The translations under genes were made by a program, and so were the position numbers. The notes under the pieces were generated by a model. That model searched no databases. It had not been told where the DNA came from and saw only the letters and a list, made by a program, of their open reading frames with translations. From positions 62,001-126,000 of the forward strand of contig CALYLW010000338.1 in assembly GCA_944989445.1 (NCBI GenBank): a stretch of DNA of 64,000 nucleotides. The letters are read 5' to 3'. The DNA comes from Ampullaceana balthica (lineage: Eukaryota; Mollusca; Gastropoda; Lymnaeidae). Below, piece by piece: positions 1 to 10,400 of the stretch; within the stretch, counting starts at the first letter, position 1, and each line of letters opens with the position of its first letter.

Positions 1-1475
1 ATTAAAAGAACTAAGCAATTAACTGTCCCCAATCATTGAAGTTCTTTCTCAAGCCTCTATAAATCAGGGTTAAGTACCCCATGATTGGAAATTAGCTAAC
101 GTAAGTCCCCTCTTTAAAAAGGGATATAAAAAGACCCTGGTAATTACAGACCTGTATCACTTACTAGTATCACATGTTCATTTATAGAACACATACTATA
201 TAGCACAATATTTAACTACATAGACAAATATAATGCCCTATGCCAACATCATCACGGCTTTAGACAAAACAGATCACATGAAACACAAATAATTTCTTTA
301 ATAGATTATCTGTCAAAAGGCTTAGACAATAATGATCAAATAAATAGAATATTACTTGATTTCTCAAAAAGCATTTGACCACTTTATTTCACCACTTTAG
401 TTTACTCAAAAAACTTAACTACTTTGGAATATCAGTTCGCTAACATCAATTTATCCAAGACTTCCTTTTTGGCAGAGAGCAAATCTAAATCAGCACCAAT
501 AACGGTAAACTCAGGAGTTCCACAAGGAAATGTGCTAGGTCCCTTACTCTTTTTAATTTATATAAATGATTTACCCAACAACATCTCAACATAAAAAAAA
601 GTTAGCTTATTGCTGATGATTTTATAATCTATAGAACAATTAAATCAGAACAAGATAGCAAAACCTAAGTAAAACTTAAATGAATTGATAAAATTGGTAA
701 CTAACTGGAGTGTGTCTTTCCACCCAGAAAAATGTCAGCAGTTAAAAGTAACAAAGAAAAAAAATCTAAATATTTATTTTTGGAAAATAACTAACCCAAA
801 CTAACGATGTAAAAAACTTAAGAGTAATAATTATTGAGAAACTATCATGGAATCCCCATGTCAATGAAGTTATTTAAAAAATCAAACAAAACCTTAGGCT
901 TTATACAAATAAACTGTTACAGATGTATAAAAAATATAATTTGAAATGCTACCTTACTTTGATGAGACCTATACTAGAATATGCGACTTCTGTATGGGAC
1001 CCATCCACCAAAGAAAAAATTGATAACTAGTACAAATTCAAAAAAGAGCTGCCAGATTCATTAGTGTAGAATATTTAAAACTGGCAAGAATAACAATATT
1101 AGTTAAATTATTAAACCTTGAAACACTACAGGCTAGAAGAACCAAGAGCAAAGTAGTAATCATACATGAAGCAATTAATTCTAATTTAGAAATACAACAC
1201 AAAGATAACGTTATACAACCCTCAGATAGACATAAGGATAAAAACAACTTTCTTATTCCGTATGCAAGAACAAACACATTCAAAATATCGTTCTTTCCGT
1301 CCGGAATTCGGGCGTGGAATGGGTTGCCTGAAGAAACCAGGAAAACCAAAAATTAATTAACATTTAAAACTCCAATAAGAATGCAGGACACGAGAAAAAA
1401 TATATGTAAGCGTAGGACGTAATAATTTTATGTATAGAAGGAGCGTCTGTAACAGATAAGAAAAGATACTTTCAT
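1..1475 (+). mobile_element. LINE-A fragment: RT palm to 3' end, decayed
   Basis: This is the 3' half of a non-LTR retrotransposon, here called LINE-A. Broken plus-strand frames read reverse-transcriptase blocks: a DWKLANVSPLFKKG-like stretch near 90-125, a DFSKK stretch near 355, and a [14 protein letters not shown] block near 541-585. The catalytic FADD region near 600-625 is damaged, and a MRPILEYATSVWDPSTKE block follows near 963-1015. The 3' UTR ends near 1470 with the hairpin and GATAAGA tail seen at other LINE-A ends in the window. Frames are interrupted by stops and frameshifts, so it is dead. The 5' side runs off the window. It is the same family as the minus-strand copy at 21110-24905, which covers the same blocks. 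The clade is probably CR1/Jockey-like. Confidence 0.85.
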
Positions 1476-2596
1476 CTCAATATACCTCCACTACTTATCT
1501 CATATTAAAATGCTCCTCCTTAATACCCCGGATATTTCTATTAATAGATTGTCGCAATCATATGACAAGGCCTGAAATGACATTGAGAGCACGGAGAGAA
1601 AGGAACATCTTTTAAAATGTATAAAATCAATATAATTTATAAAGGCTTTGGTTTCGTAAGTCTTTTGAACAATACGGAATATATATTTCTGTGTAATGCA
1701 ATCTTTATTGCGTATTTTTGATCTAGTATGCATGTATAATTTTTTTAAATTATAGAATATGATTAAAACCTACGCATATTTCATTAATTTTATATATTCA
1801 GATTCAAGCACATTTAGAGGAGAATTTAAACTTCTAAGTGTTTATTTACCTGTTAACTTGTTTTTTTTTAAATGTATTAATGACACTCCAAATGTTAGGA
1901 GGATTATTGCGTTCTATGCTTTATCTTGGTTCTCATTTTTTATTAAAATAGACGGAATACTATTGGAAAAGGGATATTTGATTAAATCTTTCAAATGGAA
2001 TCAGATCCATTTTCAAATGAGATCATCCAAGAACGTGATCTTTTTTTAAACAGCATCATTTTAGGGTACATGTTTCCAAAATAACATGGGATCATTTAGG
2101 GAACGAAATTTTCTCAAAAATATTTTAATATGATTCATATGTGACAACAGTGGAAAACTGGATCCATACTTCACCAATAACGGAGAAACGACACAAAAAT
2201 TGTGTAAGTCATACCTATTATTAATGTTGTGATTAATATATGATATATGATAAACTCGTTCAAACGGGAAAAACAACTAAAAAGAAGATGTTTGTTTTAT
2301 TTTTTTTCGGGAAAAGCCGTTATTACTTGATAGCAAAGAAGCATAATGTAGTTTGCTCATTGTAACTTGAAAGTCTTTTCATGATTTATAGCTCTAGAAA
2401 GAGGACCACAATGATCTCTAGTAGTCTAAGTGGATTTATTTCAATATCTCATTTGAACATTTAATAGCAACTCAGAATTCAAGGTAAAAAAAAACTGTAG
2501 TTTTTTTTTAAAATCTATACAAGCATTTATTTTAAAATATTTTAACAATTCCAAATTTTACTATTAAAAGTGATATATGTTTAATGTTAATTGCAG
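1476..2596. other. AT-rich sequence, no supported gene
   Basis: Short open frames occur here but none shows a known domain or convincing splice structure. The segment is probably intergenic DNA or an upstream intron of the CARD-peptidase gene. One weak exon-like stretch near 2150-2200 was considered and rejected. Confidence 0.4.
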
Positions 2597-2659
2597 CAAA
2601 AATTATGTTCAATTCTTTGAAGTGGAAGGCATGACCATACATGACCACTACGATCTAAC
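2597..2659 (+). CDS. Candidate upstream exon of the CARD-peptidase gene
   Basis: This 63-nt segment lies between a good acceptor (TTAATTGCAG) and a good donor (GTGAGT). One frame is open and begins KNYVQFFEVEG; it leaves one base at the 5' side and two at the 3' side. The 3' phase fits the candidate exon at 4113, which in turn fits the peptidase exon at 4585. Splice signals and phase agreement are the only support. The product is unrecognised, and a chance open segment of this length is quite possible. Confidence 0.32.
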
Positions 2660-4112
2660 GTGAGTATGGATTCAAGCTCCTGGCTGACTACCTCATGCGT
2701 GTTCAATATTCATAACTTTAATGTTGGACTATTAAACATGGAACTATGTTGTATAATCGGCCAAAATTAAAATTTTTAAGGATTAATGAACAAATACTAC
2801 TAGGTTATTGTTTGTTCTATTTGTCTCCTCGTTTAATTGCTTATTTTCAAATTTAAATCAACATCATAGAGGTATTTTATTTGAAATAGCAATTCATCAT
2901 CAAATAAAGAGAGTGTTGGATTTACCGATTACAGTGATAGCTTGGGCTTGGTGTTTGAAATCAAACGTAACATTATTTGTTTTCTTTCCTCGTTTCCATC
3001 ACATTTTTTAGCATTGTTTATAAATTAAATAATGATAATCTTATGATGCAATAATAGTCTATACAGAAAAAGAGTATGTAATGTATAAGATAAAAATATG
3101 ATTTATATTTTATTTAATTATGATATAATAATTTGAAATTTTAGTGTAAGTTATTGTCTGGGAATTCCATATTATAGATACTCTAAATAGGCATGTTTTG
3201 TTTTTATTGTATATATTGCATATATTTATGTATTTATTTCCTTTAAAATTTCTCAAAATGTTTTTTTTTAATTGTGAAATAAAATATCGTCAAAATAGGG
3301 AAAAGTGTTTAACACTGGTTACATGCGAACAACTTGACACGAATTACCACTTAGTGAACAGTAAAAAACAACAGGAACATTTTTGTTATCAAAATATATT
3401 AACTGAAAATCTTTTTGACTATTAATTTTTCTCATTGCTTTCATATTTGAACCTTTTAAAGCGAGAACTTCTATGTTTTAGTAAATATGATTAGATGTTA
3501 ATTTTATTTAGAGCATTCAATTTGAAATTAATATTCTGTGAATACGTTTACAAAATAATTTAGTCTATTTTTATTTAAAAATAATTGAAAATATCACACA
3601 TTTTTAATGTTAAATAATAATTCAAAGATTATACAAAGAATTATTTCATTTGAATATCATTTAAGACAGGGAATTTCCGATAATCGTTGTATACTACACA
3701 GTGCCCAATGCCGTTTTTATGTTATTTGATAGTGCGCCATAATCAAATTACAGTAGTGGATTTAAGAGTTTAATTATTAAAAAAAAGTTTGTCCTTTAAA
3801 CATTTTAATCAGAACAAGCTCTTCTTACAATGTTTAATTAATTTATTTGCAAGTCACATTCGTTGTAATATAGATGATGGCTCAAAATTATTGAATTAAT
3901 TTTATGTCTTATAGTTTATTCATATTCATATATATCAAGTTTTGTTTAGATTTTTAAAAATTAAACTCAAACCCATTTGTAATAAAATTTTGTTATTTTT
4001 TTTTCTAAAAATATATTTTATTTCTGATTTTGTTACAATGAGTAACAATGTATATAGATATGAGTAAACTGTTTATCACTTTTTAAAAACAATTTTTGTG
4101 TGACAGTTTAAG
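2660..4112. other. AT-rich sequence without recognisable features
   Basis: It consists of A/T-rich stretches with homopolymer runs. I see no domain, repeat border or convincing splice pair. If the flanking candidate exons are real, this is an intron. Confidence 0.4.
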
Positions 4113-4165
4113 AAGTCAAAAGGCGTCTCCCAAATTGCCAGATTTCCCACTGTGGACAACTGAAC
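4113..4165 (+). CDS. Candidate upstream exon of the CARD-peptidase gene
   Basis: This 53-nt open segment starts after TTTAAG and ends before GTTAAG. It reads SQKASPKLPDFPLWTTE, with one leftover base on each side. Those leftovers complete codons with both the candidate exon ending at 2659 and the peptidase exon starting at 4585. The donor is weaker than consensus and there is no domain to confirm it. The evidence is the phase match across three segments. Confidence 0.35.
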
Positions 4166-4584
4166 GTTAAGAGTCGATGTCAGAATGAACAAGTCAACTC
4201 AAAAAAACTGTTACGTAAATTATTATAATCACGTTATTTTACAAATGGATTCTTATATATGCAGTTACAGTAATCTGCCCACTACTACCATTATATAACA
4301 ACTATAATTTTTATAAATGAGACTTAATTTTTAAGTTTTTAAGAAAATTTTCCTAAAATTATAATTTAAAATTATCAAAGCGTCTATGACGTATTATTTA
4401 TTACAGTTTGATTTTGTACCTGATTAAATAGGTATTTGCATATGAAATAAAAACAACAAGTTATTGTTTATGACTTTATTACTTGAACAAAGAATATAGA
4501 CGTTTTTTTTATTTAAATTTTAAAACTGTAATAATATTTTATGTATTTTAAGTTAACATTTTCTGGTATTTCTTTTTGTTAAAG

Positions 4585-5464
4585 GTACCTACCAGGCATA
4601 TCTGCATGATCGTGTAAAACATTGTGAACAATATCCAGGAAACAAACAGTTTATATCTGTTCGCGAGTTTGACAGCTGCCACCTTAGTGAAGATTTACAA
4701 AACAATGATATGATAGATTACATCAGAGCCATATCAGATCTGACCTTGAAAATATGTTCCAAATCTATCAGCAGCTGCAGACCTGAGTTCTGGCCCAACA
4801 CAAAGGAACCTTATCCCTTATATGACCTCAAAATTAATGGTGAATCTTTGTTTAAATTTGCGACGGGAAGAGTATGCAATGTACGCAAGTATAGTGAAGG
4901 AACATGTCCATGTGAAAAATGTAAACATTCAGATGCTCCTAGCAAAGTGTTTGGTGAGATCACTGTAATAACTGCCTGCCATGTTGTTTATGATGACAGC
5001 GAAGCCAAAAAAACCAGTTGCCAAATATTCTACGACTGTTATGGAGAAGGGCACGAAAAACTCACTGGCTTTACCATAGTTGAAAGAGATGTTGAAAAGG
5101 ACAAATGCTTGATGAAATGTTTTACTTGCTACGAGTATCTAATTGATAAACTGAGGGAAATGGTGGAACGTTTTACAATGCTTTCTTCTCAAATATATGA
5201 GGAATATGAACAGAATGATAACAGATCTAAAACGGCAATTATAATATCACACCCACATGGCACAACAAAGTATATCACTATTGGACAATGGATTGATAAA
5301 TTTGAAATAAATGGAAATGGGTCTACACGATTCTCTTACACAACACCTACATGTCCGGGTAGTAGCGGAGCCCCTGTCTATTTCATTGGATTTTATGTTG
5401 ATCACAATTCACCTCATCTGCACAGTGGAGTCAAATCAGAGGGAATCAAGTTTAGTACTGTAGG
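4585..5464 (+). CDS. Trypsin-like (PA clan) serine peptidase exon of a CARD-peptidase gene
   Basis: This large internal exon (880 nt) encodes a chymotrypsin-fold peptidase. Counting from the Met at 4710, residues 88-94 read TACHVVY (His91), D131 sits in a DKCLMK stretch resembling the trypsin D-I-A-L-L-K segment, and 217-223 read GSSGAPV (nucleophile Ser219), the equivalent of GDSGGPV. An HPHG stretch (181-184) and a CPCEKC cysteine cluster (66-71) are further landmarks. The Met at 4710 is not the start: the frame is open back to an AG at 4583-4584, where TYQAYLHDR follows with two leftover bases. The exon ends GTAGG before GTAAGA, and the frame continues in exon 6133-6204. No signal peptide is visible, and the downstream CARD exons suggest a cytosolic protein. 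The fold and triad are strongly supported; the substrate is unknown. Confidence 0.85.
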
Positions 5465-5608
5465 GTAAGATATATAAACTCTTAAAGTTGTATTACTTTA
5501 TTTTAGGTGATTTTCAGCGCTAAATAGTATTATTACTCATTCAACTGTACAATTGAATTTTCACAAGTGTATATTAAATATGAAAAATGGAAACACAAAT
5601 CTAAATAG
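5465..5608 (+). repeat. Intron start duplicated at 9470-9610
   Basis: After the donor GTAAGATATAT, this intron segment runs parallel to the start of intron 3. Both have a ttacttta block, a gctaa block, ctcattcaact(a/g)tacaat, and then an A-rich stretch ending before cgaatagaactg. Because exon and intron match together, the copies arose by DNA duplication. Confidence 0.7.
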
Positions 5609-5936
5609 GCGTTCTGTTTTCGTGCAGCCAAACAATGGAATTCTCTACCATTACACATCCGTAGTATTCAAACAACCAATTCCTTCAAGACTGCACTTAA
5701 GACACATCTTTTCAAAATGTATTTTCAAAATTAATTAAACAACATTTCTTGTTAATGATTAACGTAGCTTATATTTAAGGTGCTGTAATTTATGTGGTTG
5801 TTATAATATGAATGTTTATTTACTACTTAATACATATATGTCTTTTGTTATCTTCATGTAAAGCGCTATGAGCCCAGTTCCTTACTGGGATACAGTGCTA
5901 TATAAATTATCAACTTATTTTTTATTATTAAAAGTT
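5600..5936 (+). mobile_element. 5'-truncated LINE 3' end
   Basis: This fragment of a third non-LTR family reads, with frame breaks, the usual C-terminal RT motif (PNNGILYHYTS, corresponding to a W-N-S-L-P-like block) and then FKT-ALKTHLF-type residues. The 3' UTR carries AAAGCGCTATGAGCCC and GTGCTATATAAATTAT before a T/A-rich tail, typical of CR1/L2-like LINEs. The parallel intron copy near 9605 lacks it, so it inserted into one duplicate only or was lost from the other. Confidence 0.6.
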
Positions 5937-6132
5937 ACGAATAGAACTGTATTAATTGGAATCGATATTTAACTGATCAATTTATATACATAGAGCTTAC
6001 ACAGTTTTCAAAAGCTTGCGCCTTATTTTACAAAAGAAACAATGAAATAGACAATTTATTTAAAAAATATATATTCGACTCAGCGTAACGGTTTCAGTTA
6101 TATTGAATTGAAAAGAGCAATTAATATTTCAG

Positions 6133-6204
6133 GAAAATCGTTGCAAGTAAATGGACATCAGCAATCAATGACACGCAAGCAGAAAAAGAATGGAAATGGT
6201 CCCT
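6133..6204 (+). CDS. CARD-peptidase gene exon 2
   Basis: This 72-nt exon lies between ATATTTCAG and GTAAGT. It enters with one base completing the Gly codon split at 5464, reads KIVASKWTSAINDTQAEKEW, and leaves two bases. The phases are symmetric (2-2), so skipping it would keep the frame. It aligns without gaps over 25 residues with the exon at 32924-32995 (both keep S-A-I at the centre), which supports both as real coding exons. It probably forms the helical C-terminal edge of the peptidase domain; no known motif. Confidence 0.75.
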
Positions 6205-6313
6205 GTAAGTGATTAACATTTATTTTTTTAAATTTTAATTAATTTTGCTTCTGTTGAGGTCATTAAATAGAATAAAACGTGATATTTAAATCCTGTTGAG
6301 TTGCATTTATATC

Positions 6314-8499
6314 CAGCGGCGTAGCGTGGGTATGTGCCGCCCGGGGCAGAAACCAAATTTGCCGCCCCCCCCCCACGAAAAATTATGTTAAGGCTAAAAA
6401 AGTAAAACAAAAAATTAATTAGAAAGTAATAATAAGAACACTATATATTTTTATTTTAAATAGAAAGGCTTCATTTCTTTAGTTAAATTAAAGTTTTATG
6501 TTTTTCATCATGGCTCAATCTTTCATCTATCAATGTTTTCAGCTATGGCATGCTCAATAGCCAAAATACCAATACATTAGACAATTTTGGTGTATTTGTA
6601 ATTGATGGTCGTTAATTTTTCAATAACATAATTTTAGAAAAGCTTTTTCAACACCTTGTATTACTTAAGACAGGTGTAAGGAATGTTCGAATATCAGTTC
6701 TATATCTTACAAAGTAACCCAAACATGGTTCCATGGTATATTCACTATTTTGTATCCTAAAGTCTGAATGCCTTGCTTGTAAAAGCAATTAGGTATTTCC
6801 AACGGTGTATGGACTTGAAAAAGAATGCGCAACAACGCTCAATTGTACTAAAATAGTTGGAAAATTCGTTTCAGCTGGAGCATCATGTTAACAAACTAGT
6901 TTTTTTCCTTTTTGAACGAGTTTGACATGAGCTTTTATGTTTTTTGTGCTTTCTTGAACTCTTGTATACTTTCTAGCCCTTGAAAGGTATTAACACAGGT
7001 TGGGTCTGTGCAGTCCATTATTTTAAGATCATCATTTATTCGAAATCATTTCAGAAATGTCGTAAGCAGTTTCACTTTTGCTTGAATTAAATCTTTGAAA
7101 GATTCTACAGCGTTTACTTTTTGATTTTCAATCTTTACCTTTCACCCAACTGGACTTATTTGATCCTTGCTTCAAATATATGAAGAGCTATATCAAAACA
7201 ATGGAACAATATTTGGTATCTTGTTATTTAGAAATACGATTTTTCGTGAACTGTATCTCCTAAAATGCTCAGTTTGAATTTAAGATGACAAATGTTTTAC
7301 CCCATTTCCCAATATGTTCTAGGAGTGCTCGAACGTACTTTGCAAGCTAATGCATTAGTTACAGAATATTGCCTTTATTTGCAACAATATTGCCCTCTCT
7401 GAGGCACATACAATTTCGCCAGGATTTAATAATGTCAAATATTCTAACAAGGCTTTCTTGCCACTTTGTTTTCTCTTTTATAATAACTAATCGTCGTTCT
7501 TTATTAATGGTCTATTCTTTTTTATCCAATTTCTGATTCCTTCCATTTGCAAAAACACTTTGGTAATGTTGAGTACTTATTGAGTATTTATCTTGGCTTT
7601 TATTTTATTTTATCAACATTTATTTTCAAGTTTTAACAATTAGATAATTAACATTGAGGAATTAGCCATACCCCACCCGACAAAATAAAGTTTCCATTTA
7701 TTTTTCATCATCCTCATTTGTCCTTTGAGTTCATTGTGAAACATAGGGCCTCTGTCAAAGCTCGCCACTCTCTCTACACGGTCCCTTGCCAGTCGTTTCA
7801 ATTCTTCCCAGCTCTTCCCAGTCCTTCCAGCCTCGTCCAACATGCTCCGTCTCCATGTACGCTTGGGTCTTCCTCGTTGTCGTTTGCCCTGGGAGTTTCA
7901 ATCTAAGGCCTGTCTAGCCCTGCTGTTATCTTTCCTGAGGGTGTGTCCAATCCATCTCCACTTCCTTTCCATGATTTGTTTTTCTACTGTTCTTTGTCCA
8001 CACCTCTCCCACAGCTTGGAGTTTTCGACCTTATCGAACCATTTTATTTTCAGAATATTTCTGAGGCATCTGTTAACAAAGGTCTGGAGTCTATTTTTTG
8101 TTGTCTCTGTCGTCCGCCATGTTTCGGATCCATAGAGTAGGACCGTTTTAAAATTGGTGTTAAAGATCCTTACTTTTGTTTTGACAGAGATGCATTTATT
8201 TTTGCAAAGTTTTAATTCCACTAGATAAGCAATTGTTTCCATTATTTTTGTTTATGCCACAGAACAAAAGACATTAAAATTAAAATAAGCCATATAAAAA
8301 CACCAACAATTTTTTTCCAGTAGTTCATTTACGTTAAAATCAAAATTGAATCAATTATATATACCAGCACATTGTTGTCATACTGTCAGCCCCTATGTTT
8401 TCAAACTCAGTAACATTAGTATCAGAAGACTTTAGATTTATAATGGAGTTTGAAGTTTTAGTATTAGCCCCCCCCCCGCCCGCCCTCGCTACGCCACTG
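6314..8499. mobile_element. hAT transposon with terminal inverted repeats and 8-bp target duplication
   Basis: The element begins CAGCGGCGTAGCG and ends CGCTACGCCACTG. It is flanked by a perfect 8-bp duplication, TTTATATC, at 6306-6313 and 8500-8507. TIR form and 8-bp duplications are hallmarks of the hAT superfamily. Near the left end the minus strand still reads an ILAIEHAIAENI stretch (about 6530-6570), a decayed hAT transposase C-terminus. G/C-rich tracts sit just inside both ends. A LINE 3' end lies inside (7640-8260). No intact transposase remains. It sits in intron 2 of the CARD-peptidase gene. Confidence 0.85.
7640..8260 (-). mobile_element. LINE 3' end inside the hAT element
   Basis: On the minus strand, 8242-7898 encodes a LINE RT C-terminus: VLLYGSETWRTTETT, then CLRNILKIKW and RKWRWIGHTLRKD. 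The frame then shifts into 7843-7640 with GRTGKSWEELKRLARDR. These are well-known C-terminal blocks of animal LINE polymerases. The 5' part (endonuclease and RT palm) is missing, as in ordinary 5' truncation. Its nesting dates it after the hAT insertion. Confidence 0.75.
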
Positions 8500-8885
8500 T
8501 TTATATCACTGACATTTCAGTAATTTTATTTATACCTTTTTGAAACTTTTGTTTCATTTCACATGGACATTTAAAATGTTATAGTTATAGGTATATGGAA
8601 GATGAAAAAAAAAGTTTCAATACAATTAGTCAAATTAAAATGTAATTGAAAATGAAAGAGAAAACTAAAAAAATAGTGGGAATACTCCATTTTAGAAAAG
8701 GACAACCTATAGTCATATTACAAATTCTAAGCTTTTAAAAATTAAAATATTATTAAAAACATTTAAAGTGTTAAAAAAGCGTTAGTACACTCTCATTACT
8801 TCATACATTAACGACACTTCTTGTATACAGAAGATATTTTAATTATAAAAAATAAAATAATCTATTGCGACTTTTAAAAAAATAA

Positions 8886-9275
8886 TCTCTGTGGCGCTAC
8901 AGCCCATGCAGGATTGTGGCTTGCGTCACGGCTTTCTTCCAATCAGACCTAACAAATGTCTTTCTTCTCAAAGTTTGGATGCGCAATTACAGTAAACTTT
9001 TGTCTAAATAATCTATCCATTTAATCCTAGGTCTTCCCTTGAGCCGTTTTCCTCCGGGGTTTTGGTGGTGTAACATCTTTGCTCATCTGTCATTTGTCAA
9101 TCTTTCTAATTGTCTTGCCCAGCACGGTCTGACCTTTTTTTTTATTCTGCAACTATCATCGGATCCAGATATAGACTGTACAGTTATTGATTGGTTCGTA
9201 TTCTCCATCCCTATTCATCCTATGTTGGTCCATATATTTTCCTGAGACCTTGCCACTCCAACGTATTTAACAAGT
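8886..9275 (-). mobile_element. Decayed LINE C-terminal fragment
   Basis: The minus strand shows a degraded P-(R/K)-R-K-T-A-Q-G-K-T type arginine-rich tail and ends with NPAWAVAPQR near 8890-8920. This is the usual end of another group of LINE polymerases. Many stops; family assignment is tentative. Confidence 0.45.
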
Positions 9276-9370
9276 TTTCTGCTGTTTTGTTAGAGTCAAA
9301 GTTTCACCTATATATATTTTAACACTAGTGATATTATATTTTTATATTCATATCTTTCTTTTTATACCAG

Positions 9371-9469
9371 CGTGGACAAGGATATTTTAAGGGTGCACAA
9401 TGTTGAAGACAAGTCACGTCATCTTCATGCAGGAGTAAACTCAGATGTATCAAATTGTAATACTATTGG
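9371..9469 (+). CDS. CARD-peptidase gene exon 3, duplicate of the peptidase exon tail
   Basis: This 99-nt exon lies between TATACCAG and GTAAGATATAT. Its first base completes the split Leu codon from exon 2, and it ends with two bases of a Gly codon, exactly as the peptidase exon does. Its end reads SRHLHAGVNSD...NTIG, matching SPHLHSGVKSE...STVG at 5407-5464. The downstream intron is also homologous to intron 1. It is phase-symmetric and could be skipped or added without a frameshift. The duplicated part lies after the catalytic Ser and does not add a second active site. Confidence 0.72.
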
Positions 9470-9619
9470 GTAAGATATATTATCACACAAAGTGGTATTA
9501 CTTTATTAATACTTTTTTTACGGTGCTAACATTAGTATTGCTCATTCAACTATACAATAGCATTTTCGCTTAAGTTTATATTAAATAAAATAAAAATAAA
9601 AATCTGAAGGCAACGAATA

Positions 9620-10400
9620 GAACTGACTATCTTACATATTAAGCCCACTTGTTCTCTTTACCTGCCCTTTTTTCCTGTATTTGTTTCTGGAAATTGGGTA
9701 ATTATGTGCCAAGTATATTTGAAATTGATCTGAACGCCTAAAAACTTTTTGGGAAGCAAAGATATACATATTTGGAAAACAGAAAAAAAATTTTATCCTG
9801 GACAGAAAGGAGTGGTTATCTTCAGTACAAATCGATTGTAAAAATTCAAATGAGTTATGGGGTACATGTGAACTAAGTTTTGTCTATATATATTCATCGT
9901 CCAGTAGCCAATAATTAAATTGTGACTAGCAAAATACACTTGCGCTGCAGCGGAAAAGTAGGATTTCAGTAAGTTGAAAGCCGCGTAACAAATTTCTGGC
10001 AGATGGGACCATAAGTAACAAAGAATATTTGAAAAGTTCAATATTGCAACTGACATTGGCGACATTTCAACGAAATAAATCTGTTCATCGGATGCAGTTA
10101 GAGCATGAAAGCTGCCTACTTAATATTTCATATAGGTTAAACAGAAGGTTTAACATAACGAACGTTGCCGACAGTTAAGACGGTTGCGCATAGAATTTCG
10201 AAATGAAAACTGCTTAACTTTTGAACATGAGGCTTTAGATGACCTATATTTTATAAATATGACTCATCTAAGACTTAACTAAATTTATGTACTATGTTTG
10301 ATCAAGAAACATGCATTGTATCAAGAACCCTCTGCGGGAGTGTATCCAAACACTTTCTTAAGTTTCTAGACGATCAGTGACTGAAATAATATTTATACAT
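9620..10400. other. Intron 3, unassigned AT-rich sequence
   Basis: I see no gene, border or repeat here. A 90-codon minus-strand frame (9793-10065) has no recognisable motif and is probably chance. Confidence 0.4.

Noticed and set aside
2149..2197. Exon-like stretch after gacaacag reading GKLDPYFTNNGETTQKL before GTAAGT
   Set aside because: The donor phase does not fit the next candidate exon, and the acceptor lacks a pyrimidine tract.
9793..10065. 90-codon minus-strand frame
   Set aside because: No domain, splice site or conservation clue.
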